From: HGM04593 sp045646845
GTDB taxonomy: Bacteria > Bacteroidota > Bacteroidia > Bacteroidales > Bacteroidaceae
Assembly (NCBI GenBank): GCA_045646845.1
Contig: JAZRLO010000020.1
Span: forward strand, 1 to 44,693
Direction of reading: 5' to 3'
DNA: 44,693 nucleotides
Below are positions 7,142 to 18,500 of the stretch, in pieces; position 1 is the stretch's first letter; each line of letters opens with the position of its first letter. The translations under genes and the position numbers were made by a program. The notes beneath the pieces are model-generated. The model had not been told where the DNA came from. It worked only from the letters and a program-made list of their open reading frames with translations, and searched no databases.

Positions 7142-10100
7142 TTACTTTACCAAAACCTTCTTTGTTTCAACAACGCCGTTAGCGTAAGTTGTAACTACGA
7201 TGTTAACACCCTTTACAGGAGCTGGGATTGCTGTACCGCCTACAGTGTAGTAAGCTACTGATACTGCATCCTGACCCTCAACGATGAGGTCCTCGATAGA
7301 TGTCTCATAATCAACCTTTCTCAAGTACCACTGTGAAGCACCTGCATCGCCATTCCAGTAAACGATGTTACCACTCTGGCCGGCACCTGAATTGTGGCCG
7401 TTAGCGTGTAAAGTCCAACTGTCAACATTCCTGTAAAGACCGATGCTGAATGCAGAACCCTTAACGTTCTTGATCACGTAGTCAGAAGCTGCGTCACCGA
7501 AGAGGTCAATCTGAGTTGACTGGCCATCAGCCTCACCAATGTAGTATGGAGTAGCACCCTCGTATGTTGAAATAGCACGGATTGTATAAACAAGATCCTT
7601 ATACTCTTCGTTCAATCCACCTTCAACAAGATCAGCTGCATTCTCTGACTTCTGGAAGTCGAAGTAGAACTGGATATCGCCCTCAGCAAGATCCTTCCAA
7701 CCGAATGTAGGAGTACCAGCCTCGTCAACAGTTGCATAGAGAGCCTTCTCCTTATTCTGCTTGTTCTTGAAATCAACATTTGCAGAAACTACCTGATAGA
7801 TACCGGGCTTCATCGGGTTCTTCTCAAGTGTCGCAACAGTTGCAATCTCCTTTGCAAGAGCAGCAGCTGCAGCAGGAGCATCGGCATATGCAGAATCAGC
7901 AATTACCTCCTGAGCTACAGGAAGAACTGCCTCAAGTGCGCCGAGGTCAGATACACAACCGGGATCGTCACCTACAACGATACCGAGATTGTCAACGATA
8001 CCTACAAGACCTGTCAACCAGCAGAAGTCGGGGTTCTCCATGTCAACCTTGTAGATTTCCCACTCAGCCTCACCGTTCTCCTTTGTGAAGCACTGAGCAT
8101 CACCCCAGTTGTCGGCGAGTTCTGCGCTTGTTACAACCGGCTGAGGATCAACTACAGGACGTGTAGCAAGACCCGTGCTCCAGTCCATGTAAAGAACATA
8201 AGGAGTCTGGAATGTCTCACCCTCTGCGTCAACAACGCCATCCTCGTTAGTATCGATGCTGTCGGCAACAGTTACAAGACCGTCAACCTTCTCATAGATA
8301 ACGAATGTATTCTCGATGTTAGTAGAAGCCACGATGTTGAGCTTAGCAGCCTTAGTCTGATCATATGTACCTGCAACGAAACCGTTTCTCTCACCAGCCT
8401 CACCCTCAGTTGTAGGCCAGTAGTTAGCCTTTGCAAGGTTAAGCATTGTGTATGTACCGTCAGCGTTCTTTGTAATGCGGAACACGCTTGCCTCACGGAC
8501 AGCGGCAGCTGCACTGTGGAAACGCTCTGTTGTGTTGCTGTAGAACTTGGCTGTGCCTGTAGGCTCTACCTGCTTGATTACAGTAGTAGCCTCTTCGCCC
8601 TCGCCTTCAGTAACTTCCTTGTAAACAGCCTGAGTATTGAGCAAGCCCTTAACTACATAGATACCATCTGTGAGCTGGTCAACAGCAGTTACCTGCTCGC
8701 CAACAGCTACGTTATAGGGGTTCTCAGCAAAGAGGAGAGGATCGTAAGCTGTACCTTTCTCCGTCATGGCAACCTTCTTGGGGAAGAGAGATACCTTGTT
8801 CTGTGATGTTGTTCTGTCACGGCTGTAAATCTCGAATGTGAAGTTATCCATTTCAGCAGGGAATGTTACATCGAGATAGATGTATTCCTGTGGCTCGGCA
8901 CCGCTCCAAGGAGAGTGGTAGTAACCCTGAGCACCGAAGTTACCGTCGCAAAGACGTGCAACTGTTGACTCAAAGCCCTCCTGTGTCTCAGTGTGGTTAG
9001 CATAGAAGTTTTCTTCTGTAAGAGTAATTTCCGCGCCGTCTGCGTCATAGAGCTTGAACTCACCGAGTGCAATCATCGGGAAGTTACCGCTGTCGCCAGC
9101 TGAACCGATGTAACGGTCGAGGAATGTCAGACGGATACCCTTAACGGCACCGGCAAGAACAACGTTCTGCTTCCAAACTGCGTTGTTGGGAAGGTCGGCG
9201 TATGGGAAGTTTGCATCAGAGATACCTTCAACGATTTCGGGGAAGTTAGAGAACTTCAAAGTTGATGCATAGAACTGCTCGATAAGAGACTCTATCTGAG
9301 TCCACTTGGTCTCAATCTGTGAATATGAAAGAGAACCGTTAGAATTCAGAACCTCATCGAAGAGAGCCTTGATTTGAGCAAGGATCTCGCCTGACAGAGG
9401 AGTATATTTGCCTGAATCGGCCTGCTTGTATGGAGGTACAGCTTTGTTTGCGTTATACTCTTTGGTCATATCGCCGTGCAACTCCTCATAGTAGTTTGCC
9501 TTCTGTGCAGCAAGCAATGCGGTAGCAGCCTCAAGCATATCCTTTGCTTCAGAAGCAGCAGCGAGGTCACCGTTTTCGATAGCACGCTCAGCAGCACCGA
9601 AAGCCTCTTCTAATGCCCCTGCAGCATCATCCCAGTCATAATCATCAATGATATCGGCATACTTCTCGAGTGCAGCCTCAGCTGTTTCGAGAGGTCCGGC
9701 AAGAACTTCCTCGCACATCTCGGCAGCAGTCTTGTTGGGAACCATACCGTCAGCTACACCAGCCTTATAGATAGTAAAACCGAAGTCAACGGGGAGACCG
9801 AAGCCAAGAGTGTAGTCACCATTCTCGAGACCTACCTTAACAGCCTCGGGGAACACCTTGAGGTTACCACGCATGTCATAACCTACCCAAAGCTTTACAG
9901 GAGTTGCACGCTTAACGAGATTGCCGTTAGCATCCTTCTCATAATATGAGTATGTAGTCAACTCAAAGTCACCGTCGGGACGCTTTGCAAACTCGAACTC
10001 AGCAAGAACTCGAGCCTCGGAATAAGCACGCTGCCAACCGTTCTGGCCCTCGTTATAATCGGCCCAACGGTCGGGCTGTGCATAGTATGTACCAAGAACC

Positions 10101-10924
10101 GGCTGATAAAGAACGAATGTGCCCTCCTTAGAACCCGGAATGAACTGAACGATATGCTCAGGACCTGCAGTCTGGGCATTACCTGTGTTGTAACCGCTCA
10201 ATGAAACGAACACATTACCGGGACCGGTAACTGATTCATCGTTTGGAGCAACAGTAGGACCCTCTACATAGAATGCGTAGGTACCTGCAACAAGTCCGTC
10301 GGCAGATGTCACCTGCTCGCCAAGCTCGAAGCCGTACTCAGCGAACTTCATGTCCTCAGTGAAGTATTTACCGCCAGGTGTAAGACCTACTACGATAGGA
10401 CAGTTATTGTTGTTGTTAGGACGGTTCCACCAAGCGAGGCTGAATGCATCTACAGTCTCAGCGAGCTCGAACTCAAGGTAGTGGAACTCGTTGGGAGCCT
10501 GTGCGCTCCATGTTGAGTGCCAATAGTTGTTGAGGTTGCCGTCATTCAACGCAGGAAGACCTGCACCGTCGTTGCCAGCACCACCCATAGTGTTGTGGTC
10601 TGCATTTGATGTTGCTGTGTAAGCAATCTCTTTGCCATTGCCATCGTAGATCTTCAACTCGGCAAGGTTCCATGTAGGACCACCACCCTTAATCTGGTTT
10701 GTGCTACCAGTCTGCAGAACAGTCATACGAATGCTCTTTGTTCCGGCATGAGAGAACACCTGTGTCTCTGCATAACGGTTTGTAACTTCGGTACCGTCCT
10801 CCATTGTAGTCTTAACATCTGTACCGGGAAGGCCGTTCACAACAGTGTGACACCAATCCTGTGCAGATACACCTACGAAAGAGAAGAGTGCCAAAGCACC
10901 AGCTAGAAATAAATTTTTCTTCAT
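7142..10924 (-). CDS. Large secreted protein with two discoidin-like modules
   Basis: The 1260-residue protein has a signal peptide (residues 1-22, ending GVSAQ). Two similar halves are visible. Each has an F5/8-type-C-like block (about 25-190 and 560-730, with AELKIYDGNGKE and GEFKLYDADGAE), then a GEQVT...L..G.Y linker and a beta-trefoil-like region. A helical, Ala/Glu-rich stretch (about 400-490) separates the halves. A final lectin-like region (about 1010-1215) ends in the tail segment closing with KKVLVK, related to those of the neighbouring peptidases. No catalytic domain is recognisable, so it is best read as a glycan- or mucin-binding surface protein. Its -33/-7 promoter (11017-11047) and own terminator make it a single-gene unit divergent from the 1388-residue M60 gene. 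Function is inferred from domains and context. Confidence 0.85.
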   Translation of the reverse strand: MKKNLFLAGALALFSFVGVSAQDWCHTVVNGLPGTDVKTTMEDGTEVTNRYAETQVFSHAGTKSIRMTVLQTGSTNQIKGGGPTWNLAELKIYDGNGKEIAYTATSNADHNTMGGAGNDGAGLPALNDGNLNNYWHSTWSAQAPNEFHYLEFELAETVDAFSLAWWNRPNNNNNCPIVVGLTPGGKYFTEDMKFAEYGFELGEQVTSADGLVAGTYAFYVEGPTVAPNDESVTGPGNVFVSLSGYNTGNAQTAGPEHIVQFIPGSKEGTFVLYQPVLGTYYAQPDRWADYNEGQNGWQRAYSEARVLAEFEFAKRPDGDFELTTYSYYEKDANGNLVKRATPVKLWVGYDMRGNLKVFPEAVKVGLENGDYTLGFGLPVDFGFTIYKAGVADGMVPNKTAAEMCEEVLAGPLETAEAALEKYADIIDDYDWDDAAGALEEAFGAAERAIENGDLAAASEAKDMLEAATALLAAQKANYYEELHGDMTKEYNANKAVPPYKQADSGKYTPLSGEILAQIKALFDEVLNSNGSLSYSQIETKWTQIESLIEQFYASTLKFSNFPEIVEGISDANFPYADLPNNAVWKQNVVLAGAVKGIRLTFLDRYIGSAGDSGNFPMIALGEFKLYDADGAEITLTEENFYANHTETQEGFESTVARLCDGNFGAQGYYHSPWSGAEPQEYIYLDVTFPAEMDNFTFEIYSRDRTTSQNKVSLFPKKVAMTEKGTAYDPLLFAENPYNVAVGEQVTAVDQLTDGIYVVKGLLNTQAVYKEVTEGEGEEATTVIKQVEPTGTAKFYSNTTERFHSAAAAVREASVFRITKNADGTYTMLNLAKANYWPTTEGEAGERNGFVAGTYDQTKAAKLNIVASTNIENTFVIYEKVDGLVTVADSIDTNEDGVVDAEGETFQTPYVLYMDWSTGLATRPVVDPQPVVTSAELADNWGDAQCFTKENGEAEWEIYKVDMENPDFCWLTGLVGIVDNLGIVVGDDPGCVSDLGALEAVLPVAQEVIADSAYADAPAAAAALAKEIATVATLEKNPMKPGIYQVVSANVDFKNKQNKEKALYATVDEAGTPTFGWKDLAEGDIQFYFDFQKSENAADLVEGGLNEEYKDLVYTIRAISTYEGATPYYIGEADGQSTQIDLFGDAASDYVIKNVKGSAFSIGLYRNVDSWTLHANGHNSGAGQSGNIVYWNGDAGASQWYLRKVDYETSIEDLIVEGQDAVSVAYYTVGGTAIPAPVKGVNIVVTTYANGVVETKKVLVK

Positions 10925-11016
10925 AAACGTAGAATTTGGTTAATAAAAAAGTTAAAATTAAGTCTCATTCAAGCAGCACCCTTACGGACACATTACACCC
11001 ATTAGGATACTTTTGG

Positions 11017-11047
11017 CAAAGATGGAAATATTTTTTCTAACCTCAAA
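11017..11047 (-). promoter_or_regulatory. Promoter of the discoidin-like protein gene
   Basis: On the minus strand TTTG (11047-11044), 19 bases, then CATCTTTG (11024-11017), one base off the -7 consensus with ideal spacing. It implies a leader of about 85 bases before the ATG at 10924. Confidence 0.6.
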
Positions 11048-11139
11048 TAAAATTCCGCAAAAATCGTCTCTTATAAGCAAAAAAAACAATGGAAATAAAT
11101 TTTAACAGAGCAAAAGGATTTATTAAAAATAAATATAAT

Positions 11140-11147
11140 TATATTTG
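11140..11147 (+). promoter_or_regulatory. -7 box of the long M60 gene
   Basis: TATATTTG fits TAnnTTTG; the -33 side shows only TTTA at 11119-11122. The predicted leader to the ATG at 11232 is about 78 bases. The spacer 10925-11231 between the two divergent genes holds only these two promoters and AT-rich sequence. Confidence 0.5.
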
Positions 11148-11231
11148 CACAGAATAGGCGGATTGCAAAATACCGCCGCACGGCAACAGCCGGACAAAAA
11201 GCGAAGAACAATTAACCTTAATATTTAACCT

Positions 11232-14200
11232 ATGAAAATGAAAAAGTTACTCCTAACTTTGCTCATTGCTTTCACAGCACTGCCATTGGCAGCGCAGCTT
11301 GAGAGCGGCAAAATCTACCGCTTCATCAACAAAGCGGACACCAACATCGCGCTGGAGGCATCATCCCCCACCGACATCTATGGTGCAAAGATTGGCGAGA
11401 GGTACTCACAGTACTGGCTTGCAGAAAAGCACCCCAACAATGCTGACGCATGGTCGCTCCGCAGTTTGGGCAACGGCCTTTATGTAGCACCCAGAGGTAC
11501 AAGCACAGGCTGGACATTCGCAGCACAGCCCTCTAATTCAACAGTACTCTACTGTGTGAACACCGAAGGCAACTACTACACATTCAACACAGCCAACAAC
11601 TCGAGTGGCGGCGGTTGTATGCACTATGCAACATCACAAGGCGGACGTGTCGTAGGCTGGAATACCGGTGCTGACGCCACACACTGGACTATTCAGGAGG
11701 TTACAGTAAGCGAGGCTGAGCTGCAGGCCAATTGGGACGAGCTTAACGCATTCAACAGCGTACTCACCGACGAGTTTCTTGCACAGTGCGAGGCAGTTCT
11801 TGCCAACCTGTTCAGCGACAAGGCATGCACACAGCTCAAGAAGAGCTTCGCAAACGTTGACGCTCTGAAGGCAGACGCAGACTACAAGGCACTTCCTGCA
11901 GCACTCCAGGAGATGGTTGTCAAGGTATATACAGACAACTGGCAGGAAGATAACTTTGACAGCAGCAAGCCATATTGGGACAGCGAGCACGCAAAGCGTT
12001 TCCGCATACAGAGCATAGAGCCTTACAGTATCGCCGGTGAAATTACAAGCTGGTTGGGTATCAACGCCCATATTAACATGGACAACCCGTTGGGTATTAC
12101 AGGTAACTACCGCCAGCATGTCTATATCTTTGTAGAGGGCGAGATAAAGAATGGAGCAGAACTTACATTAGGTTCACTCGTTGGCCATGGCCTGCTTGCT
12201 ACATACGAGAATGGAATAACCCTGAAAGAGGGTTTGAACATTATTCCGTTCCACGCCAACGGCAACACCTTATATATTAATTATGTGGTACACACTTACC
12301 AGAACGGCAAGTGCGTCAACCCCCTCAGCGGATACAAAGACATAAAGGTACACGTAGCCGGTGGTAATGTAAACGGTTATTACAATGGTGTTGGCGACTG
12401 TCTATGGGGCGAGCCCGACAATGATGACGACTGGCAGTACTACGAGGACCGCACCAACACAGAGAGCGCGACAATCCTCGGAAAGCGTCAGATTCTTCAC
12501 TATACAATGTGGCCGACACAGGTAACAGATGACAAGACCGGCAACACATACATGGAGTACAACTGTATGTCGAAATTCTTCCCCGACAATGTACAGGTTC
12601 CTGCAAGCACACCAGCCAAGCAGAAAGTAAACGCTGTACTTGAGGCTTGGGATAGAATTCACCTGTCTGAGCTTGCGACAATGGGTCTCTTGAGCAAGGC
12701 CGAAATGGACTCACTCAACGCACTATATCCACGTTGGAACAAAGACTGGAGCGCAAAGGCCGGTAACATTTACGACTACACCGAGAAGATGTATTTCAAC
12801 CAAGGTCCAAACGGCCAGAGCAACATTGATTACAGCGAATATTTCAACCACCACGGTATAGCACTTGGTAACTTTAGCGGTTACATGAGCGGTGGATGGA
12901 GAAACTGTAACTACAACCAGAACACAATGGGTGACATTATAGGTGGAATTGCAGTAGGTGCCGGCCAGACATGGGGCCCAGCACACGAGATTGGACACCA
13001 GCACCAGAGTGTGTTCACCGTGAACGGTCTTACCGAGGTTACAAACAACATGCACTCGAACATTGCTGTATGGTACATGGGTATAGGAACCTCACGCATA
13101 AATGGCACAGAAGGTGCTCTTGACAAGGTTTACTACAACTACAAGAACAACAATCACTACCTGTTCCATCAGCAGATGGGAGGTGAAAGCCAGAACTTGT
13201 GGACACAGACACAGATGTACTACAAGCTGTGGATGTACTACCACCTTGCAGGTCACAACACAAGCTTCTTCCCAATGTTGTTCGAGCTTAACCGCCGCGA
13301 CAGAATGAGCAGCAACAACCTCGGCTGGATTGACGGCAAGGGCCATGCCAGCGGTACAGAGAGCATGCTCAAATACTACAAGCAGGCTTGTCTTGCGGCA
13401 GGTGAGGACTTGACAGAGTTCTTCCGCGCACACGGTTTCTTCAAGCTCATGGAGCAGCAGGAGCGTGGTGACTACTCAACAAGTTTCTACACTCAGACAC
13501 AAAAAGAGGTTGACGAGGCTATCGCATGGGTAAAATCACGCGGCTACAAGGAGAACCTTGCTCCGCTCTTCATCAACGACGGTGTAGCTGTACCTACTTA
13601 CAGCCATGATGGTAAGACACTGCGCAGCTACTGGGACGGAGAAACACGAGAGGGCAAGAACGCGTCAATAGGTATGTATATGGACTTCATTGGCCAGACA
13701 GCAAAGGCCGAAGGCTACATATACTCTGTTTACAAGAACAAACTGACAATTGACAAGACTAACGGCAAGGGTGCTGTTGGATTTATCGTTTACAACGACG
13801 ATGAACTTATCGCATTCACCAACAACTACACCGTTGAATTGCCGGCTACCGCCATGAAGTACAAGGTATATGCAGTACAGGGAGACGGAACAAAAGTTGA
13901 AGTGAAATCGGCTGCCGAAGGCGGTACTGAGGAGCAGCAGATGGAGGCTCTCAACAGCGCCATTACTGCAGCGAACACACTCATTGGCAAGGCCAACAAC
14001 CCCAAATATGCAAGTTACCTGCGTGCATCGGCCGTTAAAGAGCTTTCTGAAATGGTTGCAGACGCACAGGCTGCGCTTGACAACAAGGACCAGAGTGTAA
14101 TGTCATACGGAGCATGGGCTGTTGCGCTTATAAATGCGACAAATGAGGTGAAATCGAACCCCGAGTCGTTCATTGGTATAAAGCCACTCAACCACTACGA

Positions 14201-15398
14201 ACTGCGTTGTGCCGAGGGTAACTTCGGTTACTACCTCGCATACTACAACGCAGGTGTAAAGGCCGCTACACAGAGCCAGGTAGCAAAGGCTAACGATGAC
14301 CGCCGTTGGGAGTTCGTTCCAGCACCGGAAGAGGGAGCATACTACCTGAAAAATGTGGGACAGAACCTCTACGTTACCGACTTGAATAACGAGAACCTCG
14401 TTCTGACATCAAGCAGCCCCAACGCTAAGTTCTCAATCCTGTACAACGGTGACGGAACTGCAAGCATCTACAAATACGGAGAGAGCAACAATTCTATCTA
14501 CCGCAACAGCAACAACAGCATTATAGGTAAGGAACCGGGCGAGAAGCGTTCACAGTGGAGAATCGAGTGCTACACAGACAATGCGACAGCAGTGGAGAAG
14601 GCTCAGCTCGAGAAGCTCATTGCAACAGCCGACAGAGTGATTGCTGAGGCCGGCAACGGAATCGATGACCTCGCAGTGTATGTAAGCGACATTGAACTTG
14701 CAAACTTCGTAAGAATTCTTACAGAAACAAGAAACAATGCAGCAAACAACCTTGAGAATGCCGATGACTACGCTCCTTACATAGAGGAACTTGAGAAAGC
14801 AATCGCAAACACAGAGGCTGTATATGTATTGAAGCCGAAGTCAAGCAACGCAGGTACCATCTATTGGTACTACATAAAGGAAACTGCAAGCGGCAACTAC
14901 TGCCTTGCGAACCCCAATGCAAGCGGTGTTTACAAGAACGCTGCCGGTGTAGCAGAGTTCGTAGCTGACGACAACTACCTGTGGGCATTCGTTGCCGACA
15001 AGAATGGCGGTTTCCAGGTTTACAACAAGGGATACGATGCATATCTCTACACAATGAGCACAAGCGCAGCTGCACTGAAGGCTGACAAGGCTGAGTATGC
15101 CGGTGTTTATGAGATTAGCGTTGATAACGACAACAAGGCACTTGCAATCTCTGAAGACGGTAAATATTGGGGCAACAACAGCGGAAGAGTACGTGTACGT
15201 ACAATTGCAGACGCAAGCTATTGGAAAATCGAATTAGCCGGTACCGAGACCGGCAGCCTCACAAGCATCATCGAGATTGAGACAGAGGCAAGCAACAGTA
15301 CCGTTGAAGGCATCTTCGACCTCACAGGCCGCAAGATTGAGAAGATTACCAAGCCGGGCATCTACATCATCAACGGAAAGAAGACATTGGTAAAGTAA
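11232..15398 (+). CDS. Secreted M60-family metallopeptidase with several lectin-like domains
   Basis: The largest of the three M60 proteins (1388 residues). The signal peptide ends at about residue 22 (ALPLAAQ). An N-terminal beta-trefoil-like domain (about 25-160) has the pattern KIYRFINK, YWLAEK, SLGNGLYV, THWTIQEV. The M60 domain carries HEIGH at 585-589 and the third zinc ligand Glu602 in LTEVTNN, the same spacing as in its paralogues. A helical module (about 900-980), two more beta-trefoil-like domains (about 985-1115 and 1195-1345) and the tail FDLTGRK to KKTLVK (1360-1388) follow. Multiple binding domains around a glycoprotease fit attachment to mucin or other glycoproteins. It is more distant from the other two M60 proteins than they are from each other. 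A clear terminator at 15418-15451 closes the unit. Confidence 0.93.
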   Translation: MKMKKLLLTLLIAFTALPLAAQLESGKIYRFINKADTNIALEASSPTDIYGAKIGERYSQYWLAEKHPNNADAWSLRSLGNGLYVAPRGTSTGWTFAAQPSNSTVLYCVNTEGNYYTFNTANNSSGGGCMHYATSQGGRVVGWNTGADATHWTIQEVTVSEAELQANWDELNAFNSVLTDEFLAQCEAVLANLFSDKACTQLKKSFANVDALKADADYKALPAALQEMVVKVYTDNWQEDNFDSSKPYWDSEHAKRFRIQSIEPYSIAGEITSWLGINAHINMDNPLGITGNYRQHVYIFVEGEIKNGAELTLGSLVGHGLLATYENGITLKEGLNIIPFHANGNTLYINYVVHTYQNGKCVNPLSGYKDIKVHVAGGNVNGYYNGVGDCLWGEPDNDDDWQYYEDRTNTESATILGKRQILHYTMWPTQVTDDKTGNTYMEYNCMSKFFPDNVQVPASTPAKQKVNAVLEAWDRIHLSELATMGLLSKAEMDSLNALYPRWNKDWSAKAGNIYDYTEKMYFNQGPNGQSNIDYSEYFNHHGIALGNFSGYMSGGWRNCNYNQNTMGDIIGGIAVGAGQTWGPAHEIGHQHQSVFTVNGLTEVTNNMHSNIAVWYMGIGTSRINGTEGALDKVYYNYKNNNHYLFHQQMGGESQNLWTQTQMYYKLWMYYHLAGHNTSFFPMLFELNRRDRMSSNNLGWIDGKGHASGTESMLKYYKQACLAAGEDLTEFFRAHGFFKLMEQQERGDYSTSFYTQTQKEVDEAIAWVKSRGYKENLAPLFINDGVAVPTYSHDGKTLRSYWDGETREGKNASIGMYMDFIGQTAKAEGYIYSVYKNKLTIDKTNGKGAVGFIVYNDDELIAFTNNYTVELPATAMKYKVYAVQGDGTKVEVKSAAEGGTEEQQMEALNSAITAANTLIGKANNPKYASYLRASAVKELSEMVADAQAALDNKDQSVMSYGAWAVALINATNEVKSNPESFIGIKPLNHYELRCAEGNFGYYLAYYNAGVKAATQSQVAKANDDRRWEFVPAPEEGAYYLKNVGQNLYVTDLNNENLVLTSSSPNAKFSILYNGDGTASIYKYGESNNSIYRNSNNSIIGKEPGEKRSQWRIECYTDNATAVEKAQLEKLIATADRVIAEAGNGIDDLAVYVSDIELANFVRILTETRNNAANNLENADDYAPYIEELEKAIANTEAVYVLKPKSSNAGTIYWYYIKETASGNYCLANPNASGVYKNAAGVAEFVADDNYLWAFVADKNGGFQVYNKGYDAYLYTMSTSAAALKADKAEYAGVYEISVDNDNKALAISEDGKYWGNNSGRVRVRTIADASYWKIELAGTETGSLTSIIEIETEASNSTVEGIFDLTGRKIEKITKPGIYIINGKKTLVK

Positions 15399-15417
15399 AA
15401 AACACCAATCCATAAAC

Positions 15418-15451
15418 AAAGAGTGGCAGCCTTCAAGGGTTGCCACTCTTT
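15418..15451 (+). terminator. Terminator of the long M60 gene
   Basis: A 14-pair stem with one G-U pair (15418-15431 with 15438-15451), a six-base loop and a T-rich end, 20 bases after the stop codon. Confidence 0.88.
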
Positions 15452-15511
15452 ATTTATGGGCAGCGGCATAATTCAGCCCGTAAATGATTTAACATGTCAT
15501 ACAGCCGTTTA

Positions 15512-15542
15512 TTTGCAATAAATTACTAACTTAGCGACTTTG
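15512..15542 (+). promoter_or_regulatory. Promoter of the second plus-strand M60 gene
   Basis: TTTG at 15512-15515, a 19-base spacer and CGACTTTG at 15535-15542. The -33 box and spacing are ideal and the TTTG of the -7 box is kept, but its first two bases deviate from TA. The leader would be about 25 bases. Confidence 0.45.
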
Positions 15543-15571
15543 GAAGAAATAACTTAATACCATAACAGCAT

Positions 15572-18500
15572 ATGAGATTAAAATTCTACTTGTTTGCCGT
15601 GCTGGCAATGCTTTTTTCGACAGCGTCGGCCCAACTGGAGACCGGTAAGGTTTACCGCATAAAGAATGCCATTTACGGACCGTATGTTCATGAAGACCCT
15701 GTTACGCACCTACTAAGGGGAGATAAACTTGACAATGGCAACGACAAGTATGCCCAAATGTGGATTGCCGAAGGAGAAAACGGTAAATTCGCATTCCAGA
15801 ATGTATATACCGGCCGCTACATAGAACCTAATGGAAGCATGGTCAGGGTGTACAATACTGTCACTGACCAGGGTTACAGGTTCGATATTCTAAGCTCAAC
15901 ATGCGAAGGTTACTACGACATACGTTCATATGTATCGGGCGAATGGTTCATGAGCTGTTCATACGATGGCAAGATTTTGTCGTGGTTCGCAGGTGAAGGC
16001 AGTGAACCAACCGTTTCGGAATGGACATTCGAGGAGGTCGCCATTACGCAGGAGGAGATAGACGAGGCGCGACGCAAATATACCAGCGACACTCAGTTTT
16101 CAGAGGATGTTGTACTCTATTACACCCGGTTCCGCGACCTCTTCAATGACGACAGCTGTACTGACCTGAAAAGTACATACAAGAGCATGACAGATGAACA
16201 GATGCTCAATACCATGGAAGGTTTCCCGCAGGTTTACATTGACATCGCACTTAAAATAAAGAACGGGACATGGGGCGAGTACGAGAAGGAGTTCCGAACC
16301 GCAACATACAAGCCATACAGCAATGCAGACAATTGGGGCTCATTCCTGAAGGCGAACCCGTACAGCAAATTAAACGCACCTACCGGAATTACAGCCAATA
16401 AAGGCGACGTACTGCTTGTCTTCGTTGACAAGGAAATCAACTCTCCGTCGAGCCTTCACCTTGAGGAAGTTGAGGGTAACAATGTGTTTAGCAGTGCCTC
16501 GGTAGAGCTAAAGAAGGGACTCAACTTGATTACTGCCGCAAAAGGCGGTTCGCTGTTCATCACATACAAGGTAGATACGTACCGCACTACAGATACTCCG
16601 GTTCTGGCCGACTACCCGGATGTAAACATACACATCGAGGGCGGCACACTCAACGGCTACTTCGACAAGAGCCGCCACACCAACGAGGACTGGATAAAAA
16701 TGCAGAACCTTATACTGAAACATGACATTGTAAACGTCAAGGGCGAGCATGCGATGTTCCACATGCACCGCGACAAGGTTACCGCAATATGCCCCGACAA
16801 TATCTATGAGTCGATAGACTGGTGGGACACTATTGTGATGTGGGAAAAGGAACTGATGGGTGCAACCCAATATGCCGACCGCTGGAACAACATGATGCTG
16901 TGTGCCGACGGTGAAGGACAATACATGTTCGCCACATATTATTATACTTATTATGAGTACAGCACACTCAAAGATATTCTCCCCAAAGATAGAGTATTTG
17001 CAAGCCCCGGATTTGCATGGGGTCCTGCACACGAGATTGGGCACATGAACCAGGCTGCGATAAACATTGTATCGTGTACCGAGGTTAGCAATAACCTGTT
17101 CTCGAACATGGTTACACAGCGCATGGGAAAGACCACTACACGTGGGCAGAAAATGGATGTGTGCTACAACGACTGGAAGAACCATATTCCATTCCCCAAG
17201 CGTGGCGAGGTGTTCAGCAAGACACGTATGTACTGGCAGCTGTACCTCTACTTCCACGAGGCAAAACACGATACCACGTTCTACCCGAGACTATTCGAAT
17301 ACCTGCGCGATACCCCTCTGAGCGGAACAAGCGGAGTGAATGCCAAGTTCAATCAACTGCGCTTTGCCGAGGCTTGCTGCGAGATTGCACAGATGGACCT
17401 GAGTGAATTCTTCGAGGTTTGGGGTTTCTTTGAACCGATGGACAATGTTTTAGTGGGTGACTACTCCAACTACTACGTGACACTTACCGAGGAGGATGCC
17501 GAGGCGAGCCGAAAGAGAATGCAGCAATACAGCAGGAAGGGCGGACACCTTTTGTTCATTGAGGACCGCGTTAAGCCGTCAAAAAGAACTGATGGTGTGA
17601 ACGGCAACCGCCTTGACTACAACGAAGAGGTACCTGTCGGCAGTGCAGGAGATGTGGGTCAGTGGGGCGACTACATAGACCAGAGCGTAAAAGCTCAGGG
17701 TTACTCATACACATTAGGAACAACCAATGTAAAGATTCATTGCAGTGAAAATGCAGGAGGTGCCGTTGGATTCAAGGTGTATGACAATAGTGGCAAGCTC
17801 ATTGGTATCTCGAACACCTATATCGTAAGGATTCCTACAGGACATTGGTATGACAACATTAAGGTGGTCGCTGCACAGGCCGACGGAACGGATGCCGTAA
17901 TAGAGCCGGCAAATGAAGATGGCAGCGAAGAACAGCAGATAGAGTACTTGAACAGCCTTATTACTGCAGCAGAAAAAATTCTCGGTCTGCAGACTACAGG
18001 ACGTGAAATAGGCAATTTCTATGCCGATGCACTTGTAACGCTTGATAAGCTTGTGGAGGACGCCAAGGCAGCTGTTGACAACAAGGACACAAGCGTGCAC
18101 CAGTACAATGAGTGGGCGGCATTGATAGCTGCTGAAATAGCAAGACTGAAGAGTGACTTGACGGCGCGCGCATACCTGCAGGAACTTGATGCATACAGAA
18201 TCATAAATGCCAAGGAGAAGGCATACCAGCTCTGCTATGACAAATATGGCCTGAAGGCTAACAAGCAGACAGAGACACCCATAACGTCGAATGACAAGAA
18301 GTGGATGGTAGAGAGCACCGGTGAACTGCACCACTATTATATAAAGAACAAGAACGGCCTTTACATAAATGACTACCAGATTAATGTAGGCACATCGTGC
18401 AGCGGCGAGGACAACAGTACTGCTGTAGCCATAAAGGCAAACTACACCGACGACGGCAAGGTTTACTTTACGGTGATGGAGGGAGAGGAAGAACTGTACC

